This document shows, one piece after another, positions 46,399 to 54,350 of a DNA stretch of 64,000 nucleotides (position 1 is the stretch's first letter; each line of letters opens with the position of its first letter). Location: contig NZ_WKJN01000008.1 of assembly GCF_009674495.1 (NCBI RefSeq), forward strand, positions 1 through 64,000, in the 5' to 3' direction. Below the pieces are notes generated by a model that saw only the letters and a program-made list of their open reading frames with translations, ran no database searches and was not told the origin of the DNA. Made by a program: the position numbers and the translations under genes. Source of the stretch: Duganella alba. Lineage in GTDB: Bacteria > Pseudomonadota > Gammaproteobacteria > Burkholderiales > Burkholderiaceae_D.

Positions 46399-47188
46399 GC
46401 GGCTGGCGCCACTCGGTCAGGTAGTGCTGCGGCGTTTTGCCCAGGATGCGGCGGAACATGGCGCTGAACGCGCTCGGGCTGGCGTAGCCCAGCGCCGCCG
46501 CGATCTCGCCCACGCTGCGGCCATGCGCCAGCCGGTTGAAGGCTTCGGCCAGATGCACCTGCTGCACCCACTGGCGGTAGTGCAGGCCGGTCTCCTTGGG
46601 GAATAGACGGATCAGCGTGCGCGCGCTGGCGCCCACCTCGTCCGCCCATTGTTCGATATTGCGGCTGCTGCCCGGATCGGCCAGTATCGCCGAGCACACG
46701 GCTACCAGGCGCCGGTCGTGCGGCCACGGAATCGCAATCGGTATCGTCTCCGCCGCCTTCAATTCGGACAGGATCAGCATCGCCAGATGCTCGCCGCGTC
46801 CCAGTATCGCGTACTCGATCGGCTCGTCCAGCAGCGCCAGTATCAGCTCGCGCAGCAGCGAACTGACTTCGATCACGCGGCAGCTGTCGCCAAAGGCCGC
46901 CGCCACGCCGGGTTCGATGTAGATGGTGCGCATGGTGACCTTGCTGAGCGCTGTCCAGTGGTGCACCACGCCGGGCGGTATCCACAGCGCGCGGCGCGGC
47001 GGCAGTATCCATAGTCCGGTTTCGGTGTGCACCCGCATCACGCCCTGTGTGGCGTACAGCAGTTGCGCGCGTTCGTGGCTGTGCGGCGTGCCGGAAACGC
47101 CGTGTTCCTCGTCGCGCGCCATGGCGGTGACGGTGCGGGGGACGCGCTGGTAATCGCGGTGGTCGCTGCTGCGTGGGATGGTAGGCAT
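46379..47188 (-). CDS. AraC-family transcriptional regulator
   Basis: A 269-residue regulator read from ATG 47188 (a GTG at 47194 is also open). The N-terminal cupin part has HSHERAQLLYATQGVM and PPGVVHHW. The C-terminal double helix-turn-helix has IEQWADEVGASARTLIRLFP and GEIAAALGYASPSAFSAMFR. It is divergent from an MFS pump gene across 81 bp holding an inverted repeat, and probably controls that pump. Inducer unknown. Confidence 0.92.
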   Translation of the reverse strand: MPTIPRSSDHRDYQRVPRTVTAMARDEEHGVSGTPHSHERAQLLYATQGVMRVHTETGLWILPPRRALWIPPGVVHHWTALSKVTMRTIYIEPGVAAAFGDSCRVIEVSSLLRELILALLDEPIEYAILGRGEHLAMLILSELKAAETIPIAIPWPHDRRLVAVCSAILADPGSSRNIEQWADEVGASARTLIRLFPKETGLHYRQWVQQVHLAEAFNRLAHGRSVGEIAAALGYASPSAFSAMFRRILGKTPQHYLTEWRQPLTLHPA

Positions 47189-47204
47189 TGTCACTTATTC
47201 GACG

Positions 47205-47225
47205 AAAGTTGGAATATCAAACTTT
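47205..47225. promoter_or_regulatory. Imperfect palindrome between the AraC and MFS genes
   Basis: AAAGTT (47205-47210) and AACTTT (47220-47225) are inverted repeats, with a further GA/TC match inside, in a 21-bp span. It lies 16 bp from the AraC-type start. AraC regulators usually bind direct repeats, so the assignment is uncertain. Confidence 0.4.
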
Positions 47226-47269
47226 GCCGACCATATTACACTGCTTTATCCTCAAACAAGGTCTCTACT

Positions 47270-48469
47270 ATGAATACCGCTACCGCCACCATCAGCCGGC
47301 CCCACGGCGAAACCGTCATGCAGATCCTGGGCGCCGTCGCGCTGGTGCACCTGCTGAACGATCTGACCCAGGCCATGCTGCCGTCGATTTACCCGATGCT
47401 GAAGGCCGAATTCGGCCTGAGTTTCACCCAGGTCGGCCTGATCACGCTGACGTTCCAGTGCACCGCCTCGCTGCTGCAACCGTGGATCGGCCTGTACACC
47501 GACAAGCGCCCGATGCCTTTCCTGCTGCCGATGGGGATGGTGGCCACGCTGGTCGGCGTGCTGATGATGTCCTTCGCCTCGACCTTCCCGGCGCTGCTGG
47601 TGTCGGCCGCGCTGATCGGCGTCGGCTCCTCGACCTTCCACCCGGAAGCCTCGCGCGTGGCGCGTGCCGCCTCGGGTGGCCGCTTCGGCTTTGCGCAATC
47701 GCTGTTCCAGGTGGGCGGCAATGCCGGTTCGGCGCTTGGTCCGGTGCTGGCGGCTGCTGTCATCATCGGCCGTGGCCAGGGCAATATCGCCTGGTTCGCG
47801 CTGCTGGTGCTGGCCGCGATCGTGGTGCTGGTGTATGTGAGCCGCTGGCACAGTCACCATCTGGCGCAGCCGAAGAAGGCTGCCGCCGCGCCGGTGTCGC
47901 CGCTGCCTAAATCGCAGGTGTACGGCGCCATGACGGTGCTGGCGCTGCTGGTCTTCTCGAAGTACATCTACATGTCCAGCCTGACCAGCTACTACACCTT
48001 CTACCTGATCGATAAATTCGGCGTGTCGGTGGCGAATGCGCAGATGTATCTGTTCCTGTTCCTGGCGGCTGTCGCTGCCGGCACCTTCATGGGCGGCCCG
48101 ATCGGCGACCGCATTGGCCGCAAGCGCGTGATCTGGATTTCGATCCTGGGCGCGGCGCCGTTCACGCTGGCGCTGCCTTACGTCGGCCTGTTCTGGACCG
48201 CGGTGCTGACGGTGATTATCGGCTTCGTGATTTCGTCGGCGTTTTCGGCCATCGTGGTGTTTGCGCAGGAACTCATGCCGGGCAAGGTCGGCATGGTGGC
48301 GGGCATCTTCTTTGGTCTGATGTTCGGCGTGAGCGGCATCGGCGCCGCCGCCATGGGCCACATCGCAGACGTCAGCGGCATCGCCTACGTCTACAAGCTG
48401 TGTTCCTACCTGCCGCTGCTGGGCATTCTGACGGTGCTGCTGCCGCACATCGAGCAGCAGAAGCACTAA
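47270..48469 (+). CDS. MFS transporter, fosmidomycin-resistance (Fsr) type
   Basis: A 399-residue inner-membrane protein with twelve helices. The start ALVHLLNDLTQAMLPSIYPM and GVGSSTFHPEASRVAR are typical of the Fsr subgroup of MFS exporters. The cytoplasmic loop has GDRIGRKRVIW, the MFS signature. It likely exports a small drug or metabolite by proton antiport. ATG 47270 gives the family start. Divergent from an AraC-type regulator that probably controls it. Confidence 0.88.
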   Translation: MNTATATISRPHGETVMQILGAVALVHLLNDLTQAMLPSIYPMLKAEFGLSFTQVGLITLTFQCTASLLQPWIGLYTDKRPMPFLLPMGMVATLVGVLMMSFASTFPALLVSAALIGVGSSTFHPEASRVARAASGGRFGFAQSLFQVGGNAGSALGPVLAAAVIIGRGQGNIAWFALLVLAAIVVLVYVSRWHSHHLAQPKKAAAAPVSPLPKSQVYGAMTVLALLVFSKYIYMSSLTSYYTFYLIDKFGVSVANAQMYLFLFLAAVAAGTFMGGPIGDRIGRKRVIWISILGAAPFTLALPYVGLFWTAVLTVIIGFVISSAFSAIVVFAQELMPGKVGMVAGIFFGLMFGVSGIGAAAMGHIADVSGIAYVYKLCSYLPLLGILTVLLPHIEQQKH

Positions 48470-48484
48470 GCGGCACTGCTTGAA

Positions 48485-49894
48485 TCAGGCGTCGATGAAG
48501 CGCATCTTGAAGTTGCGGCCTTTGATGGCGCCGAAATCGCCGCCCAGCGGATTGCCTTTGTTCAGGCGCGCAAAGGCGTCGTAGGCCACGCGGCGGTCGA
48601 TGGCGACGTAGGTCTGGAACTCGGTCACGTTGATCTTGCCGACTTGTTCCTTGCTCAGGCCAGCGTCGCCGGTCAGCGCGCCCAGCACGTCGCCCGGGCG
48701 CAGCTTGTCCTTCTTGCCGCCCGAGATCACCAGCGTCATCATCGGCGCCGGGTCGACGCCGTATTCGTTGTCGTCCAGGCTTTTCAGGTCGAACCATTCG
48801 ACCGGCTGGCCCTGATATTCCTCGATCAGCTTGACCCACTTCTTCTCGTTCGGCGCGCACAGCGACAGGGCCAGGCCTTGTTCGTTGCCACGGCCGGTGC
48901 GGCCCACGCGGTGGATGTGCACCTCGGTGTCCTTGGAGACGTCGACGTTGATCACCGCTTCCAGGTTCGGGATGTCCAGGCCGCGCGCGGCGACGTCGGT
49001 GGCCACCAGTACGGAGCAGCTACGGTTGGCGAACAGGATCAGGATCTCGTCGCGTTCACGTTGTTCCAGCTCGCCGTACAGCGCCAGTGCGGAGAAGCCT
49101 TTCTCCTGCAGCGACTCCACCAGTTCACGGCACTGCACCTTGGTGTTGCAGAAGGCGATGGCCGATACCGGCTTGTAGTGGCCCAGCAGGCGCGCCACGG
49201 CGTCGTTGCGCTGGTCGAAGCCGATTTCGAAGAACAGCTGTTCGATCTTGCTGTTGTCGTGCTGCGCTTCCACCGTCACCTCGACCGGATCGGCCAGGAA
49301 GTCGTCGGTGGCGCGGCGGATGTCGTCCGGGTAGGTGGCCGAGAACAGCAAGGTCTGGCGGCGTTTCGGGCAGGCGCTGACGATGCCGGCGATTTCGTCG
49401 TAGAAGCCCATGTCGGTCATGCGGTCCGCTTCATCCAGCACCAGCGTGCTCACTTTCGACAGGTCCAGGGTTTCGCGGCCCAGGTGGTCGCGCACGCGGC
49501 CGGGCGTACCGACGATGATGTGGGCGCCGTGTTCCAGCGAAGCGATCTGCGGGCGCATCGGCGAGCCGCCGGTCAGCACCAGCACCTTGACGTTGCCGGT
49601 CGAACGGGCCAGGCGGCGCAGCTCACCGGCCACCTGGTCGGCCAGTTCGCGCGTCGGGCACAGCACCAGCGCCTGCACCGCGAACCAGGCCGGATTCAGC
49701 TTGGCCAGGATGCCGATGCCGAAGGCGGCGGTCTTGCCGCTGCCGGTTTTGGCCTGGGCGATCAGGTCGCGGCCTTCCAGCACCGACGGCAGGCTTTGCG
49801 CCTGGATGGTCGTCATTTCCTTGTAGCCGAGCGAGTCGAGGTTGTCCAGGAAGGCGGGGCTCAGCGGCAGGCTGGCAAAGGAGGTGGAAGTCAT
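48485..49894 (-). CDS. dbpA: DbpA, ATP-dependent RNA helicase
   Basis: A 469-residue DEAD-box helicase that acts in 50S ribosome assembly through helix 92 of 23S rRNA. Motifs are present in order: Q motif (MTTIQAQSLP), I (AKTGSGKTAA), Ia (PTRELADQV), II (VLDEADRMTD), III (SAT), V (ATDVAARGLDIP) and VI (HRVGRTGRG). The last ~75 residues form the DbpA RNA-binding domain (MTLVISGGKKDKLRPGDVLG). Convergent with the MFS gene, 15 bp apart. Confidence 0.96.
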   Translation of the reverse strand: MTSTSFASLPLSPAFLDNLDSLGYKEMTTIQAQSLPSVLEGRDLIAQAKTGSGKTAAFGIGILAKLNPAWFAVQALVLCPTRELADQVAGELRRLARSTGNVKVLVLTGGSPMRPQIASLEHGAHIIVGTPGRVRDHLGRETLDLSKVSTLVLDEADRMTDMGFYDEIAGIVSACPKRRQTLLFSATYPDDIRRATDDFLADPVEVTVEAQHDNSKIEQLFFEIGFDQRNDAVARLLGHYKPVSAIAFCNTKVQCRELVESLQEKGFSALALYGELEQRERDEILILFANRSCSVLVATDVAARGLDIPNLEAVINVDVSKDTEVHIHRVGRTGRGNEQGLALSLCAPNEKKWVKLIEEYQGQPVEWFDLKSLDDNEYGVDPAPMMTLVISGGKKDKLRPGDVLGALTGDAGLSKEQVGKINVTEFQTYVAIDRRVAYDAFARLNKGNPLGGDFGAIKGRNFKMRFIDA

Positions 49895-50001
49895 GGTGGC
49901 GGACCCTGTTCAAAAAGGATGTGGGCACAGTCTAACAGGCTAACCGTAGCCTGGCCCACTGTGCGGAAGGTGTTTGTGAGGCTTGCAGCAGCTGTACCGT
50001 A

Positions 50002-50226
50002 TCAGTCGCGCTTCCATACCGGCAAACCGGTAAGGTCGAGATTCTCGTCGCGGACCCAGACCGGCAGGCCGGTCGTATCGGTCGGTTCCAGCAGTTCCAG
50101 CTGTTCCTGCTTGAGCGAGGCACGCTTGCCGCGCGGCGGCGTTGGACGTTTTGCTTCCGGTTCGAGCGGCGCGGCAGGGGCAAAGCCCGGCAGGTCGAAC
50201 GTAGCGTTATCTTTTTTATCTCTCAT
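50002..50226 (-). CDS. Small protein with duplicated TGLPVW motif
   Basis: A 74-residue protein, not recognised. A basic, proline-rich middle (KRPTPPRGKRASLKQEQLEL) precedes two copies of TGLPVWxRD, at ~51-59 and ~66-74, the second at the C-terminus. No signal peptide or membrane helix is seen. It sits between the acid-phosphatase terminator and dbpA on the same strand. It may be a DNA- or RNA-associated small protein, but nothing fixes this. Confidence 0.5.
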   Translation of the reverse strand: MRDKKDNATFDLPGFAPAAPLEPEAKRPTPPRGKRASLKQEQLELLEPTDTTGLPVWVRDENLDLTGLPVWKRD

Positions 50227-50230
50227 CGGG

Positions 50231-50264
50231 GAAAAAACAAAAGCCCGGCTGTAGTAGTCGGGCT
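50231..50264 (-). terminator. Terminator of the acid phosphatase gene
   Basis: AGCCCG (50242-50247) pairs with CGGGCT (50259-50264); the A-rich stretch at 50232-50241 gives a T-run on the minus strand. Confidence 0.75.
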
Positions 50265-50325
50265 CCGGTAGCTTACTGGATTAATTGCGCGCAGTGTAAC
50301 ACAAACTGTTGCTGCAAAGCGCAAC

Positions 50326-51984
50326 TCAGCGGAAGCTCAGCGCCCCCGTCAGATCGCCCGGCGGCGTGGCGTGGCGCGCCGCGAAGGCTTCGTTGCGGGT
50401 CTTCAGGCCCTCCAGCAGCGGCAGGTCGTGCAGGCGGGTGATGAAGCGCATGATCGAGGTGGTGTCGTAGAAGCTGTGGTCGACGTGGCCTTTTTTCGCG
50501 AACGGCGAAATGACGATGGCCGGGATGCGCGAGCCTGGCCCCCAGCGGTCGCCCTTCGGCGGCGCCACGTGGTCCCACCAGCCGCCGTTTTCGTCGAAGG
50601 CGATCACCACCAGCATGTTCTTGAACTGCGGCGACTTCTTCAGGTGCTCGATGACGTTGGTGATGTGGGCGTCGCCCGCTTCGATGTCCGAGTAGCCGGC
50701 GTGCAGGTTCAGATTCCCCTGCGGCTTGTAGAAGGTCACGGCCGGCAGCTTGCCGGCCACCGCGTCGGCGATGAATTTGTTGGAGATCGGGCTGTCGCCC
50801 AGGCCGCCGTCGCGCAGGTGTTCGGTGCGGGCGGCGGTGCCCGGCGCGAACTGCTTGAAGTAGTTGAATGGCTGGTGGTGGTACTGGAAGTTCGGCTTCT
50901 CGCCGCCGCCGCGCGCGTCCAGCGCCGCCTGCCACGCGCCGCCGTACCACGCCCAGCTCACGTTTTTACGCGACAGCAGGTCGCCGATGGTGTCGTAGGT
51001 TTGCGGCGGCAGGGTGCCGGCGTCCTTCGGATCGGCATGCAGCGGATCGCCGTCGTAGGCCGGACGGATGTAGCTTGGCTGATACGGCGGCGCCATGGTG
51101 TTGACCGCGTAGCCGTCCGGCGTGATGGCGCCGTTGTTGACGAAGTGCGGATGGCCGTCCAGCGCCGAAGCAGGGGAGTCCGGCGCGGTGGACAGGCGCA
51201 TGCCGGTCGGGCCGTCGTCTAGCACCGCGATCTTCTTCTTGGCCGCAGTGTCCTTGGCGTTGAAGTACTCCGGCACGCGGCCGGTGATCAGGAACTGGTG
51301 GTTCAGGTAGGAGCCGCCGAAGGCCGCCATGAAGAAGTTATCGCACAGCGTGTACTGTTCGGCGATCTTCCACAGACCGAGGTTCTTGCTGGTTTCGCCG
51401 TAGTAGCCCATCACCATGCCGCCGGTGTTGCCCCACGCGGCGAAGCCGTCGTTCTTGCCGCCGTTGATCTGCATCTGGTTCTGGTAGAACAAATGCCACA
51501 GGTCGCGCGTGATCACGCCTTCCGGCAGCGGCTTGCCTTCGGTGTCGACCAGCTTGAACGGGCCGTTCGGCAGGTTCTTGATGTCGTCTTCCTTGATCGC
51601 GTATTTTTTGCCGCCGATGTCCTGCGTGTTCGGCACCATGCCGCCCCAGATTTTCGGCAGCACCGGCAGCACCGAGCCGTCGCGGTCGCGCTGCTGGCTG
51701 GCCGCTGGCGCGACGGACGACAGCGGACTGGCGGTGCCGGGGAAGTTGGCGAACAGGTTGTTGAAGCTGCGGTTCTCCAGGTAGATCACCACCACGTTCT
51801 TGATGTTGGCCTTGATCTTGTCATCGAGCGAGCCTTTGGCGGCGGTCCTGGCCGGCGCGGCTTCGGTCAGCGCGGGCAGGGAAGTCGCCAGGCCGGCGGC
51901 GCCGGCGGCCTGGAAGATGCGGCGGCGCGAAGGGCTGACTGGTGCATCCTGCTGTTGTGCTGCTGCGATTGTTTGATCCTTCAC
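50326..51984 (-). CDS. Acid phosphatase / phospholipase C-like phosphoesterase
   Basis: A 552-residue exported enzyme. The leader SRRRIFQAAGAAGLATSLPA looks Tat-type. The phosphoesterase motif NVVVIYLENRSFNNLFANFP is that of AcpA and PLC-C type phosphatases; metal ligands recur later in VIAFDENGGWWDHVAPP. GTG 51984 is preferred, with GGGGAG 6 bp before it; the ATG at 52071 would overlap the kinase gene upstream. Substrate could be phospholipid or phosphomonoester. It ends at a good terminator. Confidence 0.85.
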   Translation of the reverse strand: MKDQTIAAAQQQDAPVSPSRRRIFQAAGAAGLATSLPALTEAAPARTAAKGSLDDKIKANIKNVVVIYLENRSFNNLFANFPGTASPLSSVAPAASQQRDRDGSVLPVLPKIWGGMVPNTQDIGGKKYAIKEDDIKNLPNGPFKLVDTEGKPLPEGVITRDLWHLFYQNQMQINGGKNDGFAAWGNTGGMVMGYYGETSKNLGLWKIAEQYTLCDNFFMAAFGGSYLNHQFLITGRVPEYFNAKDTAAKKKIAVLDDGPTGMRLSTAPDSPASALDGHPHFVNNGAITPDGYAVNTMAPPYQPSYIRPAYDGDPLHADPKDAGTLPPQTYDTIGDLLSRKNVSWAWYGGAWQAALDARGGGEKPNFQYHHQPFNYFKQFAPGTAARTEHLRDGGLGDSPISNKFIADAVAGKLPAVTFYKPQGNLNLHAGYSDIEAGDAHITNVIEHLKKSPQFKNMLVVIAFDENGGWWDHVAPPKGDRWGPGSRIPAIVISPFAKKGHVDHSFYDTTSIMRFITRLHDLPLLEGLKTRNEAFAARHATPPGDLTGALSFR

Positions 51985-52054
51985 GCGCGACTCCCCGGCT
52001 AAGCTAAAACGATAATTGTGACAGCTTTGCGACCAATTGGGTATGCAACAGGTT

Positions 52055-53179
52055 TCAGTCCGTTTCGACAAACGGCCGGCAATCGACCGGGATATCGATC
52101 AGGAAGGTGGTGCCGCCGGCCGGCGAGCTGTCCACCGCGACGCTGCCGCCGTGGCTCTCGGCCACGCTCTTCACGAACGGCAGGCCCATGCCCCAGCCGC
52201 GCTTGTCCTTGGCGCCGCCTTCGCGCCACAGGTATTCGAAGATCTGCCCGTGGTGTTCCGGCGCGATCGGATTGCCGCTGTTGTGCACCGACAGCAGCAT
52301 GCGGCCGTGCGCTTCATCGATCTTGATCTGCACGCCGTTGCCGTCACCGTACTTGATGCCGTTGACGACCAGGTTTTCCAGCGCGCGACGCAACGAGTCT
52401 TCGCACCAGTAGCCGACCACCGAGGCGCCCACCACCGCGCATTCGGCATCGTCGCCGACGCTGGTGTCGCGGCACACAGTCCTGGCCAGATCCTGCACAT
52501 CGAATTCGCTGAGATTGAGCGGCAGTTTTTCGCCGCGGTTGAAGCTCAATGCATCCAGCAGTTCCTCGATCATGGTGGCCAGGCGCTTGCCGTTGTCCAG
52601 TATCCGCGTGGCGATGAGCGGCGTGCGGTCCGGATTGGCGCCGAGCGACAGCACGTGCGCGGCGCTGACGATCACCGACAGCGGATTGCGCATGTCGTGC
52701 GACAGCGAGGCCGCCATCTTGTGGCGGAACGAGTCGTGCATCGAGGTGAACTTGCGGATCGACTCGCGCACGGCGCTGTCGATCGAGCTGTTGACGATGC
52801 CCCATTCGGCGCGCGTCAGCGTCACGCCTTGCTCATCGGCGACCTGCGAGAAGGCGTCGCGGAACAGCTGGTATTCGTGGACGATCTGTTCCGGCTCGTA
52901 GGAAGTCATGCGGGCGCGCTCGTCGCCGTGGGCGGCGGCGATGTCGTTGTTGCTGGTCGCGTTGCTGCGCGGATGATTCGGCGTGAGCGCTTCCGCAATA
53001 TTGTCGTAAAAGACAGGCAGGGTATTCAGCAGCGTGGGATGCAGGATGTGGCGTGCATCCTTGATCAGGCGGCGCACCTGGCTTTCCCATTCCGCGAACA
53101 CGGCATCGCGCATCGCGAGCACTTGCTTGGACGTGGCCGACAAGCCGTTTGCGTTCATTTTTTGATCTGATGCCAGCAT
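52055..53179 (-). CDS. Cytosolic sensor histidine kinase, orphan
   Basis: A 374-residue protein without membrane helices. The N-terminal ~140 residues are helical (MRDAVFAEWESQVRRLIKDA), like the RsbRD/H-kinase N-terminal domain. HisKA has His161 in AASLSHDMRNPLSV; the ATPase domain has LENLVVNGIKYGDG, FEYLWREGG and WGMGLPFVKSV. No response regulator gene is adjacent. ATG 53179 with a GAGGAAG site was chosen over upstream in-frame starts. Signal unknown. Confidence 0.88.
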   Translation of the reverse strand: MLASDQKMNANGLSATSKQVLAMRDAVFAEWESQVRRLIKDARHILHPTLLNTLPVFYDNIAEALTPNHPRSNATSNNDIAAAHGDERARMTSYEPEQIVHEYQLFRDAFSQVADEQGVTLTRAEWGIVNSSIDSAVRESIRKFTSMHDSFRHKMAASLSHDMRNPLSVIVSAAHVLSLGANPDRTPLIATRILDNGKRLATMIEELLDALSFNRGEKLPLNLSEFDVQDLARTVCRDTSVGDDAECAVVGASVVGYWCEDSLRRALENLVVNGIKYGDGNGVQIKIDEAHGRMLLSVHNSGNPIAPEHHGQIFEYLWREGGAKDKRGWGMGLPFVKSVAESHGGSVAVDSSPAGGTTFLIDIPVDCRPFVETD

Positions 53180-53296
53180 GCCGCAGGGCTTCCTCGCGAA
53201 ATTGTTATGGACATATGTAAACTGGAGCGGGCGAGGATTGGGGCCACTGCGCATATTTGCCAGCAATGATACGCCAAAGGTGCTGCGGTGGGCGCA

Positions 53297-53338
53297 AAAA
53301 AGCACAAAGCCGCTGATCTTTCAAGGAACCAGCGGCTT
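53297..53338 (-). terminator. Terminator of the membrane protein gene
   Basis: A 9-bp stem (AAGCCGCTG at 53307-53315, CAGCGGCTT at 53330-53338) is followed on the minus strand by a T-rich stretch. The hairpin resembles the one after the initiator tRNA gene. Confidence 0.75.
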
Positions 53339-53362
53339 GAGTCGTCTTGGACCGGTGCAATG

Positions 53363-53848
53363 CTATCGAGCGAAAAGGAAGACTTTCATGCGTGACAGGG
53401 CCCAATAGCTGACTGCAAAGAGCAAGATGCCCATGCGTATCACCACGCTGGCAGTCGGTCCCCACAGCCCTTCCAGGAACACCGACAGGGACAGCGCCAG
53501 ACCAATGGCGCCAAGCGCACGGACAATGCCGCGTCCCCACACCATCATGGCGATAGCGGCCAGAACGAACAGCCACTGCGGTATGAGATAGAGCAGTGGG
53601 ATGCCGCGCAGTCCGTTGGCGCCGAGTACCGCCACGAACAGCGCGAATACATAGAGGATCGCTGCGCACAACAGGAAGCCAAGGTCCTTGGTCCGATCCG
53701 CCGACTTGCTGAGGACTTGCGTGACCAGCACGATCAGCACGATTGCCGCGCTGAGTTGTCCGATGACCGGCAGAGCCATTAACAATGCCAGGCCCAGGAT
53801 GCTGATTGCCTGATTTCTCGCCGCTTCGGTTTTGGCGTCCACTAGCAT
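53363..53848 (-). CDS. Four- to five-helix membrane protein of unknown function
   Basis: A 161-residue protein with a short soluble start (MLVDAKTEAARNQ) and helices at ~14-48, 60-82, 86-106, 110-130 and 135-155. No family recognised. It starts at ATG 53848 and is followed by a terminator, so it is a single-gene unit. Nothing in the context gives its role. Confidence 0.6.
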   Translation of the reverse strand: MLVDAKTEAARNQAISILGLALLMALPVIGQLSAAIVLIVLVTQVLSKSADRTKDLGFLLCAAILYVFALFVAVLGANGLRGIPLLYLIPQWLFVLAAIAMMVWGRGIVRALGAIGLALSLSVFLEGLWGPTASVVIRMGILLFAVSYWALSRMKVFLFAR

Positions 53849-53975
53849 AATATTTACCTTTTAATATCGGAAAAATTATTCTATTGCTTCGTTTCTTCCT
53901 GCGCTTGAACCAATGCGACATGCTGCGGAATTTTTATATCAATTTGCAAAAGGCCTGAAATGAAGAAAGCTGCAA

Positions 53976-54180
53976 ATGGATGGCTGCGGAAAGCGGACGC
54001 TGGAGAGGGCGTTGCAGGCGATGGGCATCACAACTGGCAAGTTGCGGCTTGCGAGCATGATTATTGGTGCCACCAACCAGCTACAGTCGGATACGAGCCT
54101 GACGCACATCGCCGCGACCAGGGCTTTTCGGATCTGGCCCACATGCCTCGGCGGACGCGCCATAAAAGCAAAAAGCCGTT
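53976..54180 (+). pseudogene. Degraded fragment of an AraC-family regulator
   Basis: One frame reads GCGKRTLERALQAMGITTGK and then TSLTHIAATRAF; near 54120 the frame must shift to continue GFSDLAHMPRRTRH. Together these follow the AraC C-terminal helix-turn-helix (xRTLxRAL ... LTxIAxxxGFSDxxHFxRRFR). The fragment has no N-terminal domain, a middle that fits poorly and the frameshift, so it is a remnant. It occupies most of the 366-bp gap between the membrane protein and the initiator tRNA, which otherwise holds nothing recognisable. Confidence 0.65.
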
Positions 54181-54206
54181 GATTCTTCTAAAGGAATCAA
54201 CGGCTT
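54169..54206 (-). terminator. Terminator of the initiator tRNA
   Basis: A stem of about 12 bp (AGCCGTTGATTC at 54174-54185, complement at 54194-54205) is followed on the minus strand by a T-run. Confidence 0.8.
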
Positions 54207-54214
54207 GCGTATTC

Positions 54215-54291
54215 TGGTTGCGGGGACAGGATTTGAACCTGTGACCTTCGGGTTATGAGCCCGACGAGCTGCCAGACTGCTCCACCCCGCG
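54215..54291 (-). tRNA. Initiator tRNA-fMet (CAT)
   Basis: 77 nt beginning CGCGGGG, with anticodon CAT in loop CTCATAA flanked by the three G:C pairs (GGG/CCC) that mark the initiator, a T-arm and encoded CCA. The first base is C opposite A, the usual mismatch of the initiator acceptor end. Confidence 0.96.
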
Positions 54292-54303
54292 TCTGAGGCC
54301 ATA

Positions 54304-54332
54304 ATTATATACAAGCGCGATGAATTGCGCAA
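54304..54332 (-). promoter_or_regulatory. Sigma70 promoter of the initiator tRNA
   Basis: On the minus strand TTGCGC (54327-54332), a 17-bp spacer and a perfect TATAAT (54304-54309) lie 12 bp before the tRNA. Confidence 0.8.
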
Positions 54333-54350
54333 GGCCTTATATTTTGATGC

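Noticed and set aside
53205..53921. A 238-residue minus-strand frame over the membrane protein gene.
   Set aside because: It is out of frame with the hydrophobic helices of 53363-53848 and runs across its terminator.
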